Virus record (IMG/VR): IMGVR_UViG_3300046002_003411
Location: 1-20,670 of that record
Source of the DNA: a virus
DNA length: 20,670 nt
Direction: 5' to 3' (one strand)
A program made the position numbers and the translations under genes. The notes beneath the pieces were generated by a model. That model was given only the letters and a program-made list of their open reading frames with translations. It did not search any database and was not told the DNA's origin. Below, piece by piece: positions 9,001-16,479 of the stretch; position 1 is the first letter of the stretch; each line of letters opens with the position of its first letter.

Positions 9001-9554
9001 CCTTCTCTTCTCTCGATTTCAAAGTTCGGTAATTGTTTTGCACCAGTAACTCCTCGTGTATCATCTGTATTTAAAAATACGAAATTATCCCCATATTTCA
9101 CCAAATTCCTAATCCACATAGGTAAACTTGTGTGGATATCCAACCTATTAAAAAATAAATCCTCAAGAATACCCTTAACTCTTGGTGAGTTTGAATATAT
9201 GTTTAATACTCTACCTATGTCATTAACCGTTGTGGACTCTTCCGACATAATGTCAAGGGTTGCCGCGATTTCAGGGTAGAACTCCATGTTCTCAAAATCA
9301 GAATAACCACCAATTCGGCTTATTTCATACTGAACGGCTTTTTGGAAAGTCTCATTCTCAACCTTCTGCCAAAGACCACCTAAGAATTTATTCTGTCTAG
9401 CCTGTAATGTTTTTGTTTCGAACTCAGCTTTAGAAGTAGTTCGAAGTATTTCGTCTGGCTGTATTGAATATTTATTACTTAATTTGTTTTGATCTATACC
9501 ATACGGGGTAAACACACTGGTTAACCTTTGAAATATTGTTTGTTCTTTGTTCAT
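6012..9554 (-). CDS. 20: Portal vertex protein, gp20-like, with in-frame intein
   Basis: A 1180-aa precursor. Residues 1-340 and 840-1180 are the exteins and together make a 681-aa portal (T4 gp20 is 524 aa), the dodecameric ring for DNA entry and tail joining. Portal marks include ERRVYKIFVGN (268-278), the LPGA end of the first extein (337-340), and SNLGEIADIEYLQRKLFTAL directly after the intein. Joining the exteins gives LPGASNLGEI, the expected uninterrupted portal motif. The intein spans Cys341 to Asn839. The C-terminal extension, absent from T4, has a run of 11 Gly codons, then an acidic Pro/Glu region and a helical Lys-rich tail, and could contact the scaffold or core. The leader has no Shine-Dalgarno (AAACAAATTAAGATA before ATG). 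Confidence 0.93.
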   Translation of the reverse strand: MNKEQTIFQRLTSVFTPYGIDQNKLSNKYSIQPDEILRTTSKAEFETKTLQARQNKFLGGLWQKVENETFQKAVQYEISRIGGYSDFENMEFYPEIAATLDIMSEESTTVNDIGRVLNIYSNSPRVKGILEDLFFNRLDIHTSLPMWIRNLVKYGDNFVFLNTDDTRGVTGAKQLPNFEIERREGGVYDAVYSRAVNSSEDRDDKVNFYWRGKDLQFQNWQIAHFRLLGDDRRLPYGTSILEKARRIWKLLMLSEDAMLVYRITRAPERRVYKIFVGNIDPEDVQSYINEIANRFKRMPVIDPKTGQLDLRMNVLGNDQDIFVPVREESSPSPIETLPGACIALDTRIPLLDGRTLQLSEIIDEWDNGNRDLWVYSCNPITGELAPLPITWAGETRKNAEVIKITLDNGESITTTPDHKWVHRTNGFVEAKDLVVGDSLMPFYRKTDVNSQFVFDQSIGDYVDFNLILKEFRNRHRGCTSLTYQKKCEQCDGNIKSNRSYTHFDRSKLCSRSCYNKKRSEVYNGSKLTQYKGVKDTIQKCDFCNNEFKKPSQQRFCSKNCSNQSMIKYDVIIKPCMGCEESMTISDNGKNKNFCTLDCKRDFYFKNKNNLSNIRNNRRYYKKHYEIFDLVRKNHDDICQFCFKEKVGKNLDVHHIIASKLFENIEDSFKYENLIPLHGKCHQFRFEDILANDLYNEGYIIKHENSELMISFFIDKINQFYEQLYIDYSESIYSEFEEYLSDKTKNDKNIVHFINLDTRNCSPNNLMIFNNIKDYWDYSKSSFKDLFKNKLSEVEFYNHKITSIEWLKDTIDTGTITVDGNEIYHNYHTFATESGVFIKNSNLGEIADIEYLQRKLFTALRVPKAFLGFDEAQGEGKNLALLDIRFARTINRIQQAVIQELNKIAIIHLLLLGFDDELDNFTITMNNPSTQAQMLRIQNLQQKVTLVKDAVSDIGNGFGTMSLTRARRDILGWSDDDNRQDLLEQRMEKAASAELANTANVIKYTGVFDKVDKLYGDIEIAKMGGVLPEGGEDGEAADTGGGGGGGGGGGFGGGLDLGGGSDVGFEEAQGEEAVGEEIPSPNEGEAVPEAPATETVPEIGESLIRTEKLLTEEIIKLKKQVQPRIDKYKDIYMNRLLESIKTPSEDAKINENKVKMYDKGFKLNNEINEILKDIDGVIKQK
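7038..8534 (-). mobile_element. HNH homing-endonuclease intein inside portal gene
   Basis: This 499-codon intein (portal precursor residues 341-839) is in frame. Splicing blocks: Cys341 opens CIALDTRIPLLDG; the T-x-x-H block is TTTPDH with His418; the last block is YHTFATESGVFIKN ending in Asn839, followed by Ser840. The penultimate residue is Lys838, not the usual His. The core holds three finger-like pairs (C487/C490 with C509/C513; C540/C543 with C556/C560; C575/C578 with C594/C598). An HNH nuclease follows: C638/C641, DVHHI at 651-655, Asn672, C680/His681. The central part is visibly more AT-rich than the exteins, as expected for an acquired element. It interrupts a strongly conserved portal motif, typical of inteins. 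Confidence 0.93.
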
Positions 9555-9603
9555 TATCTTAATTTGTTTAAATATACTTTAGAATTCGAAAAAATAAATT
9601 CAA

Positions 9604-9846
9604 TTACGCGACATAATCACACGCAACGTAAGCAAGTCTTTTAACTTGTCCGTTAACGATTACCACTTCATAGACATAACCGTTTGTCCAATCCTCACCT
9701 TGACTATTGGGTAAGGCGTCACACCCCTTAACGACATTAGCTCTAGTGTTAGCTTTGTCTTGGGGTCCGATGGTCGTTGACCACCTGTATAAGGTTTGAG
9801 GGTTCTTACCGTAGGTCTGTCTAGTAAAGGTTCTTTGTGTTGCCAT
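9604..9846 (-). CDS. Small hypothetical protein between terminase and portal (80 aa)
   Basis: I do not recognise this protein. It is 80 aa and beta-rich by eye, with an N-terminal Thr/Arg/Gln-rich part (ATQRTFTRQTYGKNPQTLYRW) and a C-terminal strand pattern (YVYEVVIVNGQVKRLAYVACDYV). There is no signal or membrane segment. In T4 this interval holds the tail sheath and tail tube genes 18 and 19; this protein is far too small for a sheath and does not look like a tube protein. It is a candidate small virion protein by location. The leader contains TATAAATA only 6 nt before the start codon. Confidence 0.72.
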   Translation of the reverse strand: MATQRTFTRQTYGKNPQTLYRWSTTIGPQDKANTRANVVKGCDALPNSQGEDWTNGYVYEVVIVNGQVKRLAYVACDYVA

Positions 9847-9865
9847 AATATCTATTTATATATAA

Positions 9866-11665
9866 TTATCCGAAACCTCCGAAAAGCCACATGTATTCAC
9901 CAGTCGGATCTTGCATATTTTTAGATACGATTGGGTTGAAATTCGGTTTACTTTTATTTTTATTAATATTATTAACATCGGCCACTTTAAGTTCACCTGA
10001 ACTTGAAAACGATACCCAACTGGCCAACATAGCTTTAGTCTTCTGATCAATAGCTTTAAGTTGTTTGAATGAATTATCCAAGATGAATAAAGCCATCGCC
10101 ATTGCCATAATCAAGTCATCATGTTTACCTTTAGTGTGGTCAGCTCTGCCGTTTATATAGACAAACGAATTCAATTCGGATAAGAGTCTTGTCGAACGTA
10201 TTTTTATACCGTGGTCATCACCTTCATCTTTATTGATTCTAATCATTTTTTCAAACGTAGAAACCAATCTAGTTCTATCACTACCTACTTGGAACCCAGC
10301 GATTTCATTATCTGAGCTGTATTTATTCATATCCTTACGCTTCTTTAAACCTTGACCACCCTTTTCGCCGTAATACAAGTTAGGGTATTTCATATCCTGA
10401 AGTTTTAATACTGTGGCCACTCCCATACCACCAGTTATATCGACTACAATTAAAGCGTTATACAGCGTTCCGTATTCAAATAAAATGTGTGACAACTTAT
10501 CTGGTGGTATTCGACCCATGTATTCGGCAACTTGAGTCATGGTCGCAAAATCAATTATAGTAAATGTTGAATAGTCAGCGCCATCACCCCTACTTACGTC
10601 ACTCGCCAATATATATTCGTGACCCTCAATCGGAGATTCCCAGACCCAAAGCTCGCTTTCGCTCCCACTAACATATATGGGGTCTTGTACGTTTCTGTTT
10701 TTATGGTGTTGAACATATTCGTCAGACACAACGTTACCACCAGAACCTAAGAACGATACATCCAATTCTTGAGCAATCATTCTTGCGTCATTATTCATTC
10801 CTCGACACATCTCTTCATACCAAGGCGATGTTGGTTTATAACCATCGGCTATTTTATTACGATAGGAGTCAAATGTAAAATCATCTTCGTCAATAACTTC
10901 TTTATCCTTTTTTTCCTTATCAGTATACCGATACCATTTAAGTCCGATATTATATCTATCGTCTTGATACCAGCGCATTTCAATAATGTTGAAATTATTA
11001 AGTTTTTTTAATGCTAAATCGTAGGTCTCATAATATAGCTCATCTAGTCCATTTGGGGTTGATATAAGTACGCTTCTACCACCTGTGCCTAAAGCCGTTT
11101 GAGCTGCGCCGAACAGTTCTTTGCCGTCCTCAATGAACGCAGCTTCGTCCATAATCAACAAGGTCGGAGTATAACCCCTAAGAGCGTCTGGCGATGTCGC
11201 TACGGCCTTAACTCGACAACCATTAGGTAATCTTATCTCTTTCTTAGATTCGGATGAAAATATGGTCTTTTTCTCTTTTTCTGGTGAACCATAATAATCA
11301 GGCCCCCAAGCCCATCTAGGTATCTGATTCAAGAAATCCTTAATTTTAGAAAGGAATTCGAATGCCATATCTTGTTTGTTAGCAACAATCAAGATAGCCT
11401 CTGGGTTATTCTCATCGGCAAAACCTAGCAATACGGAAGTAGTCGCTGCTACAGTGGTAGATACACCTGCTTGCCTAGGTTTGGCGATTATATTATGGCG
11501 ATGGTTTTTAAGAGAGCGAACAATCTCTTTCTGTTTATCAAAAAGTTTAAATGGGACATAACCGTTATTGGTTTTATCAAACGTTTTAAAATAAGTCTCA
11601 ATGACATATGATTGGTCAATTAGACATTTGGTATATTCTTCATAAATTTCATTCGCAGTCAACAT
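9866..11665 (-). CDS. 17: Terminase large subunit, gp17-like
   Basis: The packaging motor ATPase and headful nuclease, about the size of T4 gp17 (610 aa). Numbering from the upstream GTG at 11671, the Walker A is AKPRQAGVST (63-72), the Walker B is LLIMDEAAF (171-179) with catalytic Glu176, and the coupling motif is ISTPNG (203-208). The RNase H-like nuclease has Asp357 (ASDVSRGDGADYS), Asp410 (VVDITGG) and Asp517/518 (GKHDDLIMAMAMA). I place the start at ATG 11665 (599 aa), not GTG 11671 two codons earlier, because ATG is the rule here and it keeps a 10-nt gap to the promoter-like motif. All catalytic residues are present, so it looks functional. No small terminase gene is recognisable nearby. 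Confidence 0.95.
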   Translation of the reverse strand: MLTANEIYEEYTKCLIDQSYVIETYFKTFDKTNNGYVPFKLFDKQKEIVRSLKNHRHNIIAKPRQAGVSTTVAATTSVLLGFADENNPEAILIVANKQDMAFEFLSKIKDFLNQIPRWAWGPDYYGSPEKEKKTIFSSESKKEIRLPNGCRVKAVATSPDALRGYTPTLLIMDEAAFIEDGKELFGAAQTALGTGGRSVLISTPNGLDELYYETYDLALKKLNNFNIIEMRWYQDDRYNIGLKWYRYTDKEKKDKEVIDEDDFTFDSYRNKIADGYKPTSPWYEEMCRGMNNDARMIAQELDVSFLGSGGNVVSDEYVQHHKNRNVQDPIYVSGSESELWVWESPIEGHEYILASDVSRGDGADYSTFTIIDFATMTQVAEYMGRIPPDKLSHILFEYGTLYNALIVVDITGGMGVATVLKLQDMKYPNLYYGEKGGQGLKKRKDMNKYSSDNEIAGFQVGSDRTRLVSTFEKMIRINKDEGDDHGIKIRSTRLLSELNSFVYINGRADHTKGKHDDLIMAMAMALFILDNSFKQLKAIDQKTKAMLASWVSFSSSGELKVADVNNINKNKSKPNFNPIVSKNMQDPTGEYMWLFGGFG

Positions 11666-11675
11666 ATTCACTATT

Positions 11676-11689
11676 TAATAGTAAATATG
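11676..11689 (-). promoter_or_regulatory. Late-promoter-like motif, terminase gene
   Basis: The minus strand reads CATATTTACTATTA, 10 nt before the chosen ATG at 11665. It shares the CATATTTACTATTA variant exactly with the motif before the 89-aa gene at 18984. Confidence 0.55.
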
Positions 11690-11704
11690 TTGATAGTTAA
11701 GTAA

Positions 11705-12958
11705 TTACCGTTCTAGTCGACTTATAAGACCTTGTACGCCTGATTTTAGCATATCTTTAAGTTCAGCAACAGCCTTTTCTTTAGATGAATTAACTTCAGA
11801 ATTAAGCTCTTCTTCCAATATATCTAAGTCAGCGTTCTCTTTTACTACTTTAATGATTTCTGACACGATTCGTTTACCTTCATTTGTACCAGCCATAATC
11901 TCTTTCATGGTCGAATTAAATTCGGCCACTGGTTTACGGACTAAGTTATTGAACACGTGGTGTTTCATATTATGGTCTTCATTCGGAATACAATTTAACA
12001 TACGACCCCATAGAGCTGGACCCATTCTCAAATCCCAAGGCTCAGCCGCTAAAAAGTCTGCTTGACTTACAACAAATTCATTCAACTTTTCGTTGTCAGT
12101 GAATCCGTGTAAAGATATTGCCTCCAAAACGCCCTTAACCAATTCATGGATAAGTACTGGAAAAATTAAAGCTTCTGCATTTATTCTGATTTTACCACCT
12201 TCGGTATAATCCACATTAACTACGCCCATAGGTTTACCTGTTTCTGGTTTAGGAGTGCTAAAATATAGATAATCGTTGAGTGACATTACCTTTTTATATT
12301 TATTCAAAAGCGTTGGATCGATATCGGTCAACTCCCTGTTTTTTAAATGATACATATGGTTACACCTATTAGCGCCACCTTGTATCATAGCATTGATGAA
12401 TCTACGTTTCATTATCTCACCCTCAGCACTATCCATATCATCAGCCTTATCGAACTCCATAGTGAATTTTTCATCCTCAAATTCCCTAGTCAATTTCTTC
12501 TCTTGGGTTAAACGGTCAACTAATTTTGCGTTGAATTCAATTAAATCTTCTCTGATACCATAATCTTCCATAATAGCTTCTATAGCAAGTTGCTCCAACA
12601 TAGGTCTATGTTTACGCTCACTCTCCATACAACCTACTATTAGATTGCTGGCGCTCTCAGATATCGCAGATAATGTATTCTCATCGATTGAATTGACATC
12701 GAAAGCCTCCTTACATGCGTTGGTGACCTCAACGAATCTATCCAATAGTAATTTTTGGTCAAAAGCTCTAACCCCAACCTTTGGTAACGCTGGGTGGTCA
12801 CCTATGGAGGTTTTTCGGTTTTTAATAGCGTCCTCAATATCAGGATGCATTCTTTCTGCGATAGTTTCAGGATAACCAAAACCCTCATACAACATACCTT
12901 TATCAGTTGACTGAGATAAGGCTTTACGAATTAGATTACTATATTTATTTTCTTTCAT
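11705..12958 (-). CDS. Hypothetical protein upstream of terminase (417 aa)
   Basis: Not confidently recognised. The 417-aa protein is mixed alpha/beta, with a helical N-terminal half and an amphipathic C-terminal helix (about 370-417). A notable segment is FPVLIHELVKGVLEAISLHGF, roughly residues 275-295. It contains an HEL start but lacks the second His of an HExxH zinc protease, so I do not call it one. Another distinctive block is GGANRCNHMYHL followed by LNDYLYFSTPKP. It ends 33 nt before the terminase start, a position that in T4 belongs to the small terminase and neck genes. A virion or packaging role is plausible but unproven. It starts 5 nt after the stop of the 232-aa gene. Confidence 0.8.
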   Translation of the reverse strand: MKENKYSNLIRKALSQSTDKGMLYEGFGYPETIAERMHPDIEDAIKNRKTSIGDHPALPKVGVRAFDQKLLLDRFVEVTNACKEAFDVNSIDENTLSAISESASNLIVGCMESERKHRPMLEQLAIEAIMEDYGIREDLIEFNAKLVDRLTQEKKLTREFEDEKFTMEFDKADDMDSAEGEIMKRRFINAMIQGGANRCNHMYHLKNRELTDIDPTLLNKYKKVMSLNDYLYFSTPKPETGKPMGVVNVDYTEGGKIRINAEALIFPVLIHELVKGVLEAISLHGFTDNEKLNEFVVSQADFLAAEPWDLRMGPALWGRMLNCIPNEDHNMKHHVFNNLVRKPVAEFNSTMKEIMAGTNEGKRIVSEIIKVVKENADLDILEEELNSEVNSSKEKAVAELKDMLKSGVQGLISRLER

Positions 12959-12963
12959 ATCGA

Positions 12964-13662
12964 TTATTTCTTACGTTTTGATTCGATGAGTGTATTAAGT
13001 TGGGCTTTAGTTATTTTTATCTTAGACTCTGAAAGATTTATTATTGAAACTAACCCACGTAGTGCTTCTACCGCTCTTTGCATTTCGTTATCGCTTAGAC
13101 TGAATTCATATATATTCAAGAATTGCTCTAATTCGTCTTTAATTTTTAATAATGCAATTTTTTTACTGATTTTAGGTGTCACCTTTTTGTCTTCTCCCAT
13201 ATCTTGTTTAATTTTCAACATTTCTTCGTAATTTTCCTCATCGGCTTCGATATCCTCGATGGTTTTAATATCTTTTGCTTCGTTAGTTCTAACGTACTCA
13301 TCTTCTGGTTTACGTCTATTAGCTTTTTTTATTGCGGATGAACCCAATGATGCTTGACATACTGCATAAGCATCCACTTCAGGACTCTTTTTCTTCACAT
13401 CAATAACACATCTGTCAAATTTAGCAGTATGTACTTTTTCAGCTCCAACCTCAACAACTACACCTTCTTCTTTAACAGCGTTAGAGATTGCGGCTGATGC
13501 CAACTGTTCAGCTTCATCTTTACCGATATTAGGTAGCCCTTTCATTTTACTTACGGTCGTATTATATGCCGACACGATGTCACTGGAAGATTTTGTAATC
13601 CTATTAGGTAACTCATTTTTAACTTCATTCAGTTTACTGATAATGTCCTTTCTGTAGCTCAT
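12964..13662 (-). CDS. Hypothetical protein with short RCV...YAVC cysteine module (232 aa)
   Basis: A 232-aa basic, helical protein. Its one recognisable part is the mid-protein block KFDRCVIDVKKKSPEVDAYA followed by VCQASLG. This is the K-F-x-R-C-V...Y-A-V-C-x-A-S module I know as a short recurring segment in many phage and metagenomic proteins; its function is unknown to me. The flanks are a helical N-terminus and a C-terminal coiled coil (about 165-232). The start overlaps the end of the 139-aa gene upstream by 29 nt, so the two are probably translationally coupled. The next gene begins 5 nt downstream. A virion role is suggested only by context. Confidence 0.8.
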   Translation of the reverse strand: MSYRKDIISKLNEVKNELPNRITKSSSDIVSAYNTTVSKMKGLPNIGKDEAEQLASAAISNAVKEEGVVVEVGAEKVHTAKFDRCVIDVKKKSPEVDAYAVCQASLGSSAIKKANRRKPEDEYVRTNEAKDIKTIEDIEADEENYEEMLKIKQDMGEDKKVTPKISKKIALLKIKDELEQFLNIYEFSLSDNEMQRAVEALRGLVSIINLSESKIKITKAQLNTLIESKRKK

Positions 13663-14053
13663 TTTTACTGTATTTCCACTCTATTGTTATGTCCTTAGCG
13701 TAAAGCTTATCTTTGACTATTGATACATCATCGCCAAAGAAAAATTTAAGTCTATTTTTTGGGTATTCTTCATACTCCGTTATATCTTCCCAGCATAATG
13801 CCACCACACCGTCAACGGAATCCCAAACCGAAAACGTATCACTATCTTGTATACATGTCAACGAGAATTCATCGGTCTCAATTCTACCTACAACATCAAT
13901 GAATTGTTTATCTGGTGGTTCAGGTTGACCGCTGGCTGGGTACGTATCCCAAGCTTCACCATCCACACCTTCAGTAGTCTTGGAAAAGATAAATTCGTAA
14001 ATTAACTTACCATCCCAATCCTTTCCGACCTTATTTATATAAATCAATTTCAT
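13634..14053 (-). CDS. Conserved hypothetical protein (139 aa)
   Basis: A 139-aa acidic, aromatic-rich, probably beta-structured protein. Blocks such as WDTYPASGQPEPP (about 35-47), SDTFSVWDSVDGVVALCWED (about 71-90) and KNRLKFFFGDD resemble a conserved protein I associate with uncultured T4-like phages, but I know no assigned role. There is no signal or membrane segment. It overlaps the 232-aa gene by 29 nt, and a small 53-codon gene ends 2 nt before its start, so the run is tightly packed. Confidence 0.8.
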   Translation of the reverse strand: MKLIYINKVGKDWDGKLIYEFIFSKTTEGVDGEAWDTYPASGQPEPPDKQFIDVVGRIETDEFSLTCIQDSDTFSVWDSVDGVVALCWEDITEYEEYPKNRLKFFFGDDVSIVKDKLYAKDITIEWKYSKNELQKGHYQ

Positions 14054-14055
14054 CG

Positions 14056-14217
14056 TTACGCTTTAGGTTTAGTTTTTGGTCGTTTAATCGGAGGTGTAAA
14101 TGGTGAATCGTTAGCTTTTCTCCTAGGTGAAACTTGAATATCTGGTTCCACTTCTGGCTCAATAACAATCGGTTCATTCATTTCGTATCTCCGTTCATCG
14201 TATCTATAAATACTCAT
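14056..14217 (-). CDS. Small basic Pro-rich protein (53 aa)
   Basis: A short gene filling the gap between two larger ones. ATG at 14217 gives 53 codons; ATG at 14220 is one codon longer; an in-frame ATG at 14181 would give 41. The sequence goes from an Arg/Tyr-rich start (MSIYRYDERRYE) through an acidic part to a basic Pro/Lys tail (KRPKTKPKA), which looks disordered. The stop lies 2 nt before the next start, the tight spacing seen for neighbouring genes. A GTATTTATAGATA match to the promoter core lies just inside the first codons and would favour the 41-codon start. No family recognised. Confidence 0.55.
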   Translation of the reverse strand: MSIYRYDERRYEMNEPIVIEPEVEPDIQVSPRRKANDSPFTPPIKRPKTKPKA

Positions 14218-14224
14218 CATTTAC

Positions 14225-15547
14225 TTAATTTTTAGGGTTAGCATAATCGTATATCAGATTTCTTATCAAAGATACGGTATTTTCGCTCTTCTTACCCCAT
14301 TTTTCTCCTTTATTCTTAGTTTTGCATGCGGAAGGTGTAGGTCGACATGCGGGATATTCAGAACGCGTCTCACCTTCTTTTCTACCACAAGGTTTACATT
14401 TCTTCCTACCAGTTTCTTTATCCGTTCGACATGTGTTGCAGTCAACCCAACCTTGAGAACCCTCACCGCCTCTTCTTTCGAACCAACCGTGAAGACCTTT
14501 TTCCTTCTCTTTTGAATAATCGGTTTTTTCTGATAATCTATCATGGACTTCGTATGTATTCTCATCAAAAACGTCTGGGTAATTCTCATGGTCATCATAT
14601 TCATCAAAAAGTTCAATCGACACAATACCATCATCACCCCAAATACACCCACTGGCCACATCCCAAGGATAATACCACATCATCGACATTCTAGCTTTAC
14701 TGATATATGGGTTTATTTCAATACCAGCATATTTTTCAGCCACCCTAACCCAATCAATATATACGTAATCTGGCCCCATACTACTAAGCTGACTGCCATA
14801 TTCATCAGTAAATGCTACTAATTCATCATAAGAACTAAGCCTTAGCACTCTATTCTTATTAATCTTAACTATATGGATATGTTCTGCTTCCCAGTCAGGC
14901 ATTTCACTCTTTACCCATTCCAACCAAGAATCCCCAAACCCGTACCAAAAACCACTAGGTTTTGATCCGACTTTTTGTTTATCTATGGGAGTTGGTCTAA
15001 AATTTATCTTTGCCTCATGTGACATGACAACTCTGATATTTCGATATGCTGTTAACAGTTTAGCCATGTAATCCGAAACTTCATTAACCTCAGATTCACC
15101 TTCTTCTAAACCCTCAGATTTATTACCCCAATTAGAAGCACCCACCTTTCTGCACTGAACTAAGGCACCTGACCCGTAGGCACTTGGCCAGACCGAGTAC
15201 CTACTTTTGACTTTATGATAACACGCATCTTTCTTACCTTTACCTTTTTTCTTGGCCTCATCCAATGAGTCAAATTCTTGAATTTCAACAACTAAGTTGC
15301 TATCACCTTTAATAACTCTATGATACGTTTCTTTAGGTATTATAACAGATTCACCTATAATCAACTTCTTAGGTAATTCATTATCAAACTGAATCATCCA
15401 ATCGTTCTCATTAGTAGGGGTTACTACTCGGTCCCGTTTATCCCTATGCCATACTAGTTCAGAAGGTTCTATGTTAATATCGAACGTTCTTTTTATTACA
15501 CCTGATTTTAATATTTCTTGTTCGTAAGGTTTATCATTTTTGGGCAT
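14225..15547 (-). CDS. Multi-domain protein: cupin-like, DUF5872-type and Cys modules
   Basis: A 440-aa mosaic. Residues 15-92 look cupin-like (ELVWHRDKRDR, then DNELPKKLIIGESVIIPKET and YHRVIKG). Residues 108-144 (CYHKVKSRYSVWPSAYGSGA, then LVQCRKVGASNWGNKS) match the pattern I associate with DUF5872, found in large phages and giant viruses. Residues 195-305 (KPSGFWYGFGDSWLEW, then IDWVRVAEKYAGIEINPY and WDVASGCIW) form a conserved domain whose start is weakly like ADP-ribosyltransferase folds; I would not assign the activity. Residues 351-410 (GLHGWFERRGG, then six Cys: 370, 373, 384, 387, 401, 408) look like a zinc-ribbon module. The role is unknown. The start overlaps the 83-aa gene by 14 nt. 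Confidence 0.82.
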   Translation of the reverse strand: MPKNDKPYEQEILKSGVIKRTFDINIEPSELVWHRDKRDRVVTPTNENDWMIQFDNELPKKLIIGESVIIPKETYHRVIKGDSNLVVEIQEFDSLDEAKKKGKGKKDACYHKVKSRYSVWPSAYGSGALVQCRKVGASNWGNKSEGLEEGESEVNEVSDYMAKLLTAYRNIRVVMSHEAKINFRPTPIDKQKVGSKPSGFWYGFGDSWLEWVKSEMPDWEAEHIHIVKINKNRVLRLSSYDELVAFTDEYGSQLSSMGPDYVYIDWVRVAEKYAGIEINPYISKARMSMMWYYPWDVASGCIWGDDGIVSIELFDEYDDHENYPDVFDENTYEVHDRLSEKTDYSKEKEKGLHGWFERRGGEGSQGWVDCNTCRTDKETGRKKCKPCGRKEGETRSEYPACRPTPSACKTKNKGEKWGKKSENTVSLIRNLIYDYANPKN

Positions 15548-15785
15548 CGGATGCGGAATTTTTTAAAAAGTTATGAACCTCTTCAACGTCATCTTTAGAT
15601 GTTGCAATATGATCAGACGCCCAATCGTGTCCGTTTGATAGTATCATATCGACCATACTCTCGTTCATGTTAAGTATTGCATCGGCTGCATCTCTTATAG
15701 TTTTAAGATTTTGGAAGAACATATAATTCTCATTTTCACTACCTTCAGAAAGGCTCCTAAGTGATTCTAATATTGTGTTACGCAT
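15534..15785 (-). CDS. Small conserved hypothetical protein (83 aa)
   Basis: An 83-aa acidic helical protein. Residues 20-75 (YMFFQNLKTIRDAADAIL, then SNGHDWASDHIATSKDDVEE) resemble a short protein I have seen repeatedly in uncultured large phages, without known function. No Cys, signal or membrane segment. The stop overlaps the start of the 440-aa gene by 14 nt, suggesting coupling. The AT-rich leader has no Shine-Dalgarno. Confidence 0.78.
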   Translation of the reverse strand: MRNTILESLRSLSEGSENENYMFFQNLKTIRDAADAILNMNESMVDMILSNGHDWASDHIATSKDDVEEVHNFLKNSASDAQK

Positions 15786-15809
15786 GGTTAATATTTTAAT
15801 TTAATAGTA

Positions 15810-16454
15810 TTATTTTTCGGTCATTTCGTAAAAAAAATCATCTTCATCACCAGAAGACCACTTTAACCCGTTTTCGCAGTTGAATGTGTGTGTTGACACT
15901 TTAAAATCGGGTATAGTTACACCTTTGGGTGTCAAAGATTGGTCATAGAATAAAATCCTATTATTCGGTTGCGCTGAAAATTGGCCATTATCCAATTTTA
16001 TTATGTTAAAACTCTTATGTTCATTAGGTGTTTCAGACAACGATGTGTTAAGTTCATTAGGTTCGCTGTGGCAGCTATCAATTGTAAACATATATGTACC
16101 GTTGTACATTTCTTTATCTTTCATTAGTACCTTGCACCTCAATCCGCTTAATGTTGATTTTTGGATTACTGATATGTTATAAGAAAAAACATCCCAAATT
16201 TCTAGGTAGTCTAAAGGGAATAATTTATCGATATCAATATCGATTTTCCATACGTAAGCTGAAATAGGTAACTTATCATATAAAGCCCCGAAGTTGGTCA
16301 ACAAGCTCTCAATATATAAGGCCTTACCCTTAACCGATTTAACTGATACCCAATAACACGGTTCATACTCACCAACGCCCTTTTGAAAATCATAAAGAAA
16401 TTCTTTTCTGACATAGCATTGTATAGGTGGTAAATTTGCTACTAAGTAACTCAT
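15810..16454 (-). CDS. Conserved hypothetical protein (214 aa)
   Basis: A 214-aa mainly beta protein, strongly patterned. NLPPIQCYVRKEFLYDFQKG (about 7-26), YWVSVKSVKGKALYIESLL, YDKLPISAYVWK and FNIIKLDNGQFSAQPNNRIL are blocks I recognise as conserved in uncultured T4-like and other large phages, but the function is not known to me. It has few Cys and no signal or membrane segment. It lies between the acidic 454-codon ORF and the small 83-aa gene with short gaps, so it probably belongs to the same late transcript. Confidence 0.82.
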   Translation of the reverse strand: MSYLVANLPPIQCYVRKEFLYDFQKGVGEYEPCYWVSVKSVKGKALYIESLLTNFGALYDKLPISAYVWKIDIDIDKLFPLDYLEIWDVFSYNISVIQKSTLSGLRCKVLMKDKEMYNGTYMFTIDSCHSEPNELNTSLSETPNEHKSFNIIKLDNGQFSAQPNNRILFYDQSLTPKGVTIPDFKVSTHTFNCENGLKWSSGDEDDFFYEMTEK

Positions 16455-16479
16455 GATTTAATTATATTTGTCTTTATTA

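Noticed and set aside
9853-9860. Exact T4 late box TATAAATA on the minus strand before the 80-aa gene
   Set aside because: It lies only 6 nt before the ATG, too close for a -10 element with a normal leader, and it does not match the local CATATTTA consensus.
11980-12100. HEL segment in the 417-aa protein as a zinc metalloprotease
   Set aside because: The second His of HExxH is absent (HELVK), and no other metal-ligand pattern is evident.
14266-14661. 131-residue alternate-frame ORF within the 440-aa gene
   Set aside because: The 440-aa frame contains the conserved Cys and WDVASGCIW motifs; the other frame has no recognisable pattern.
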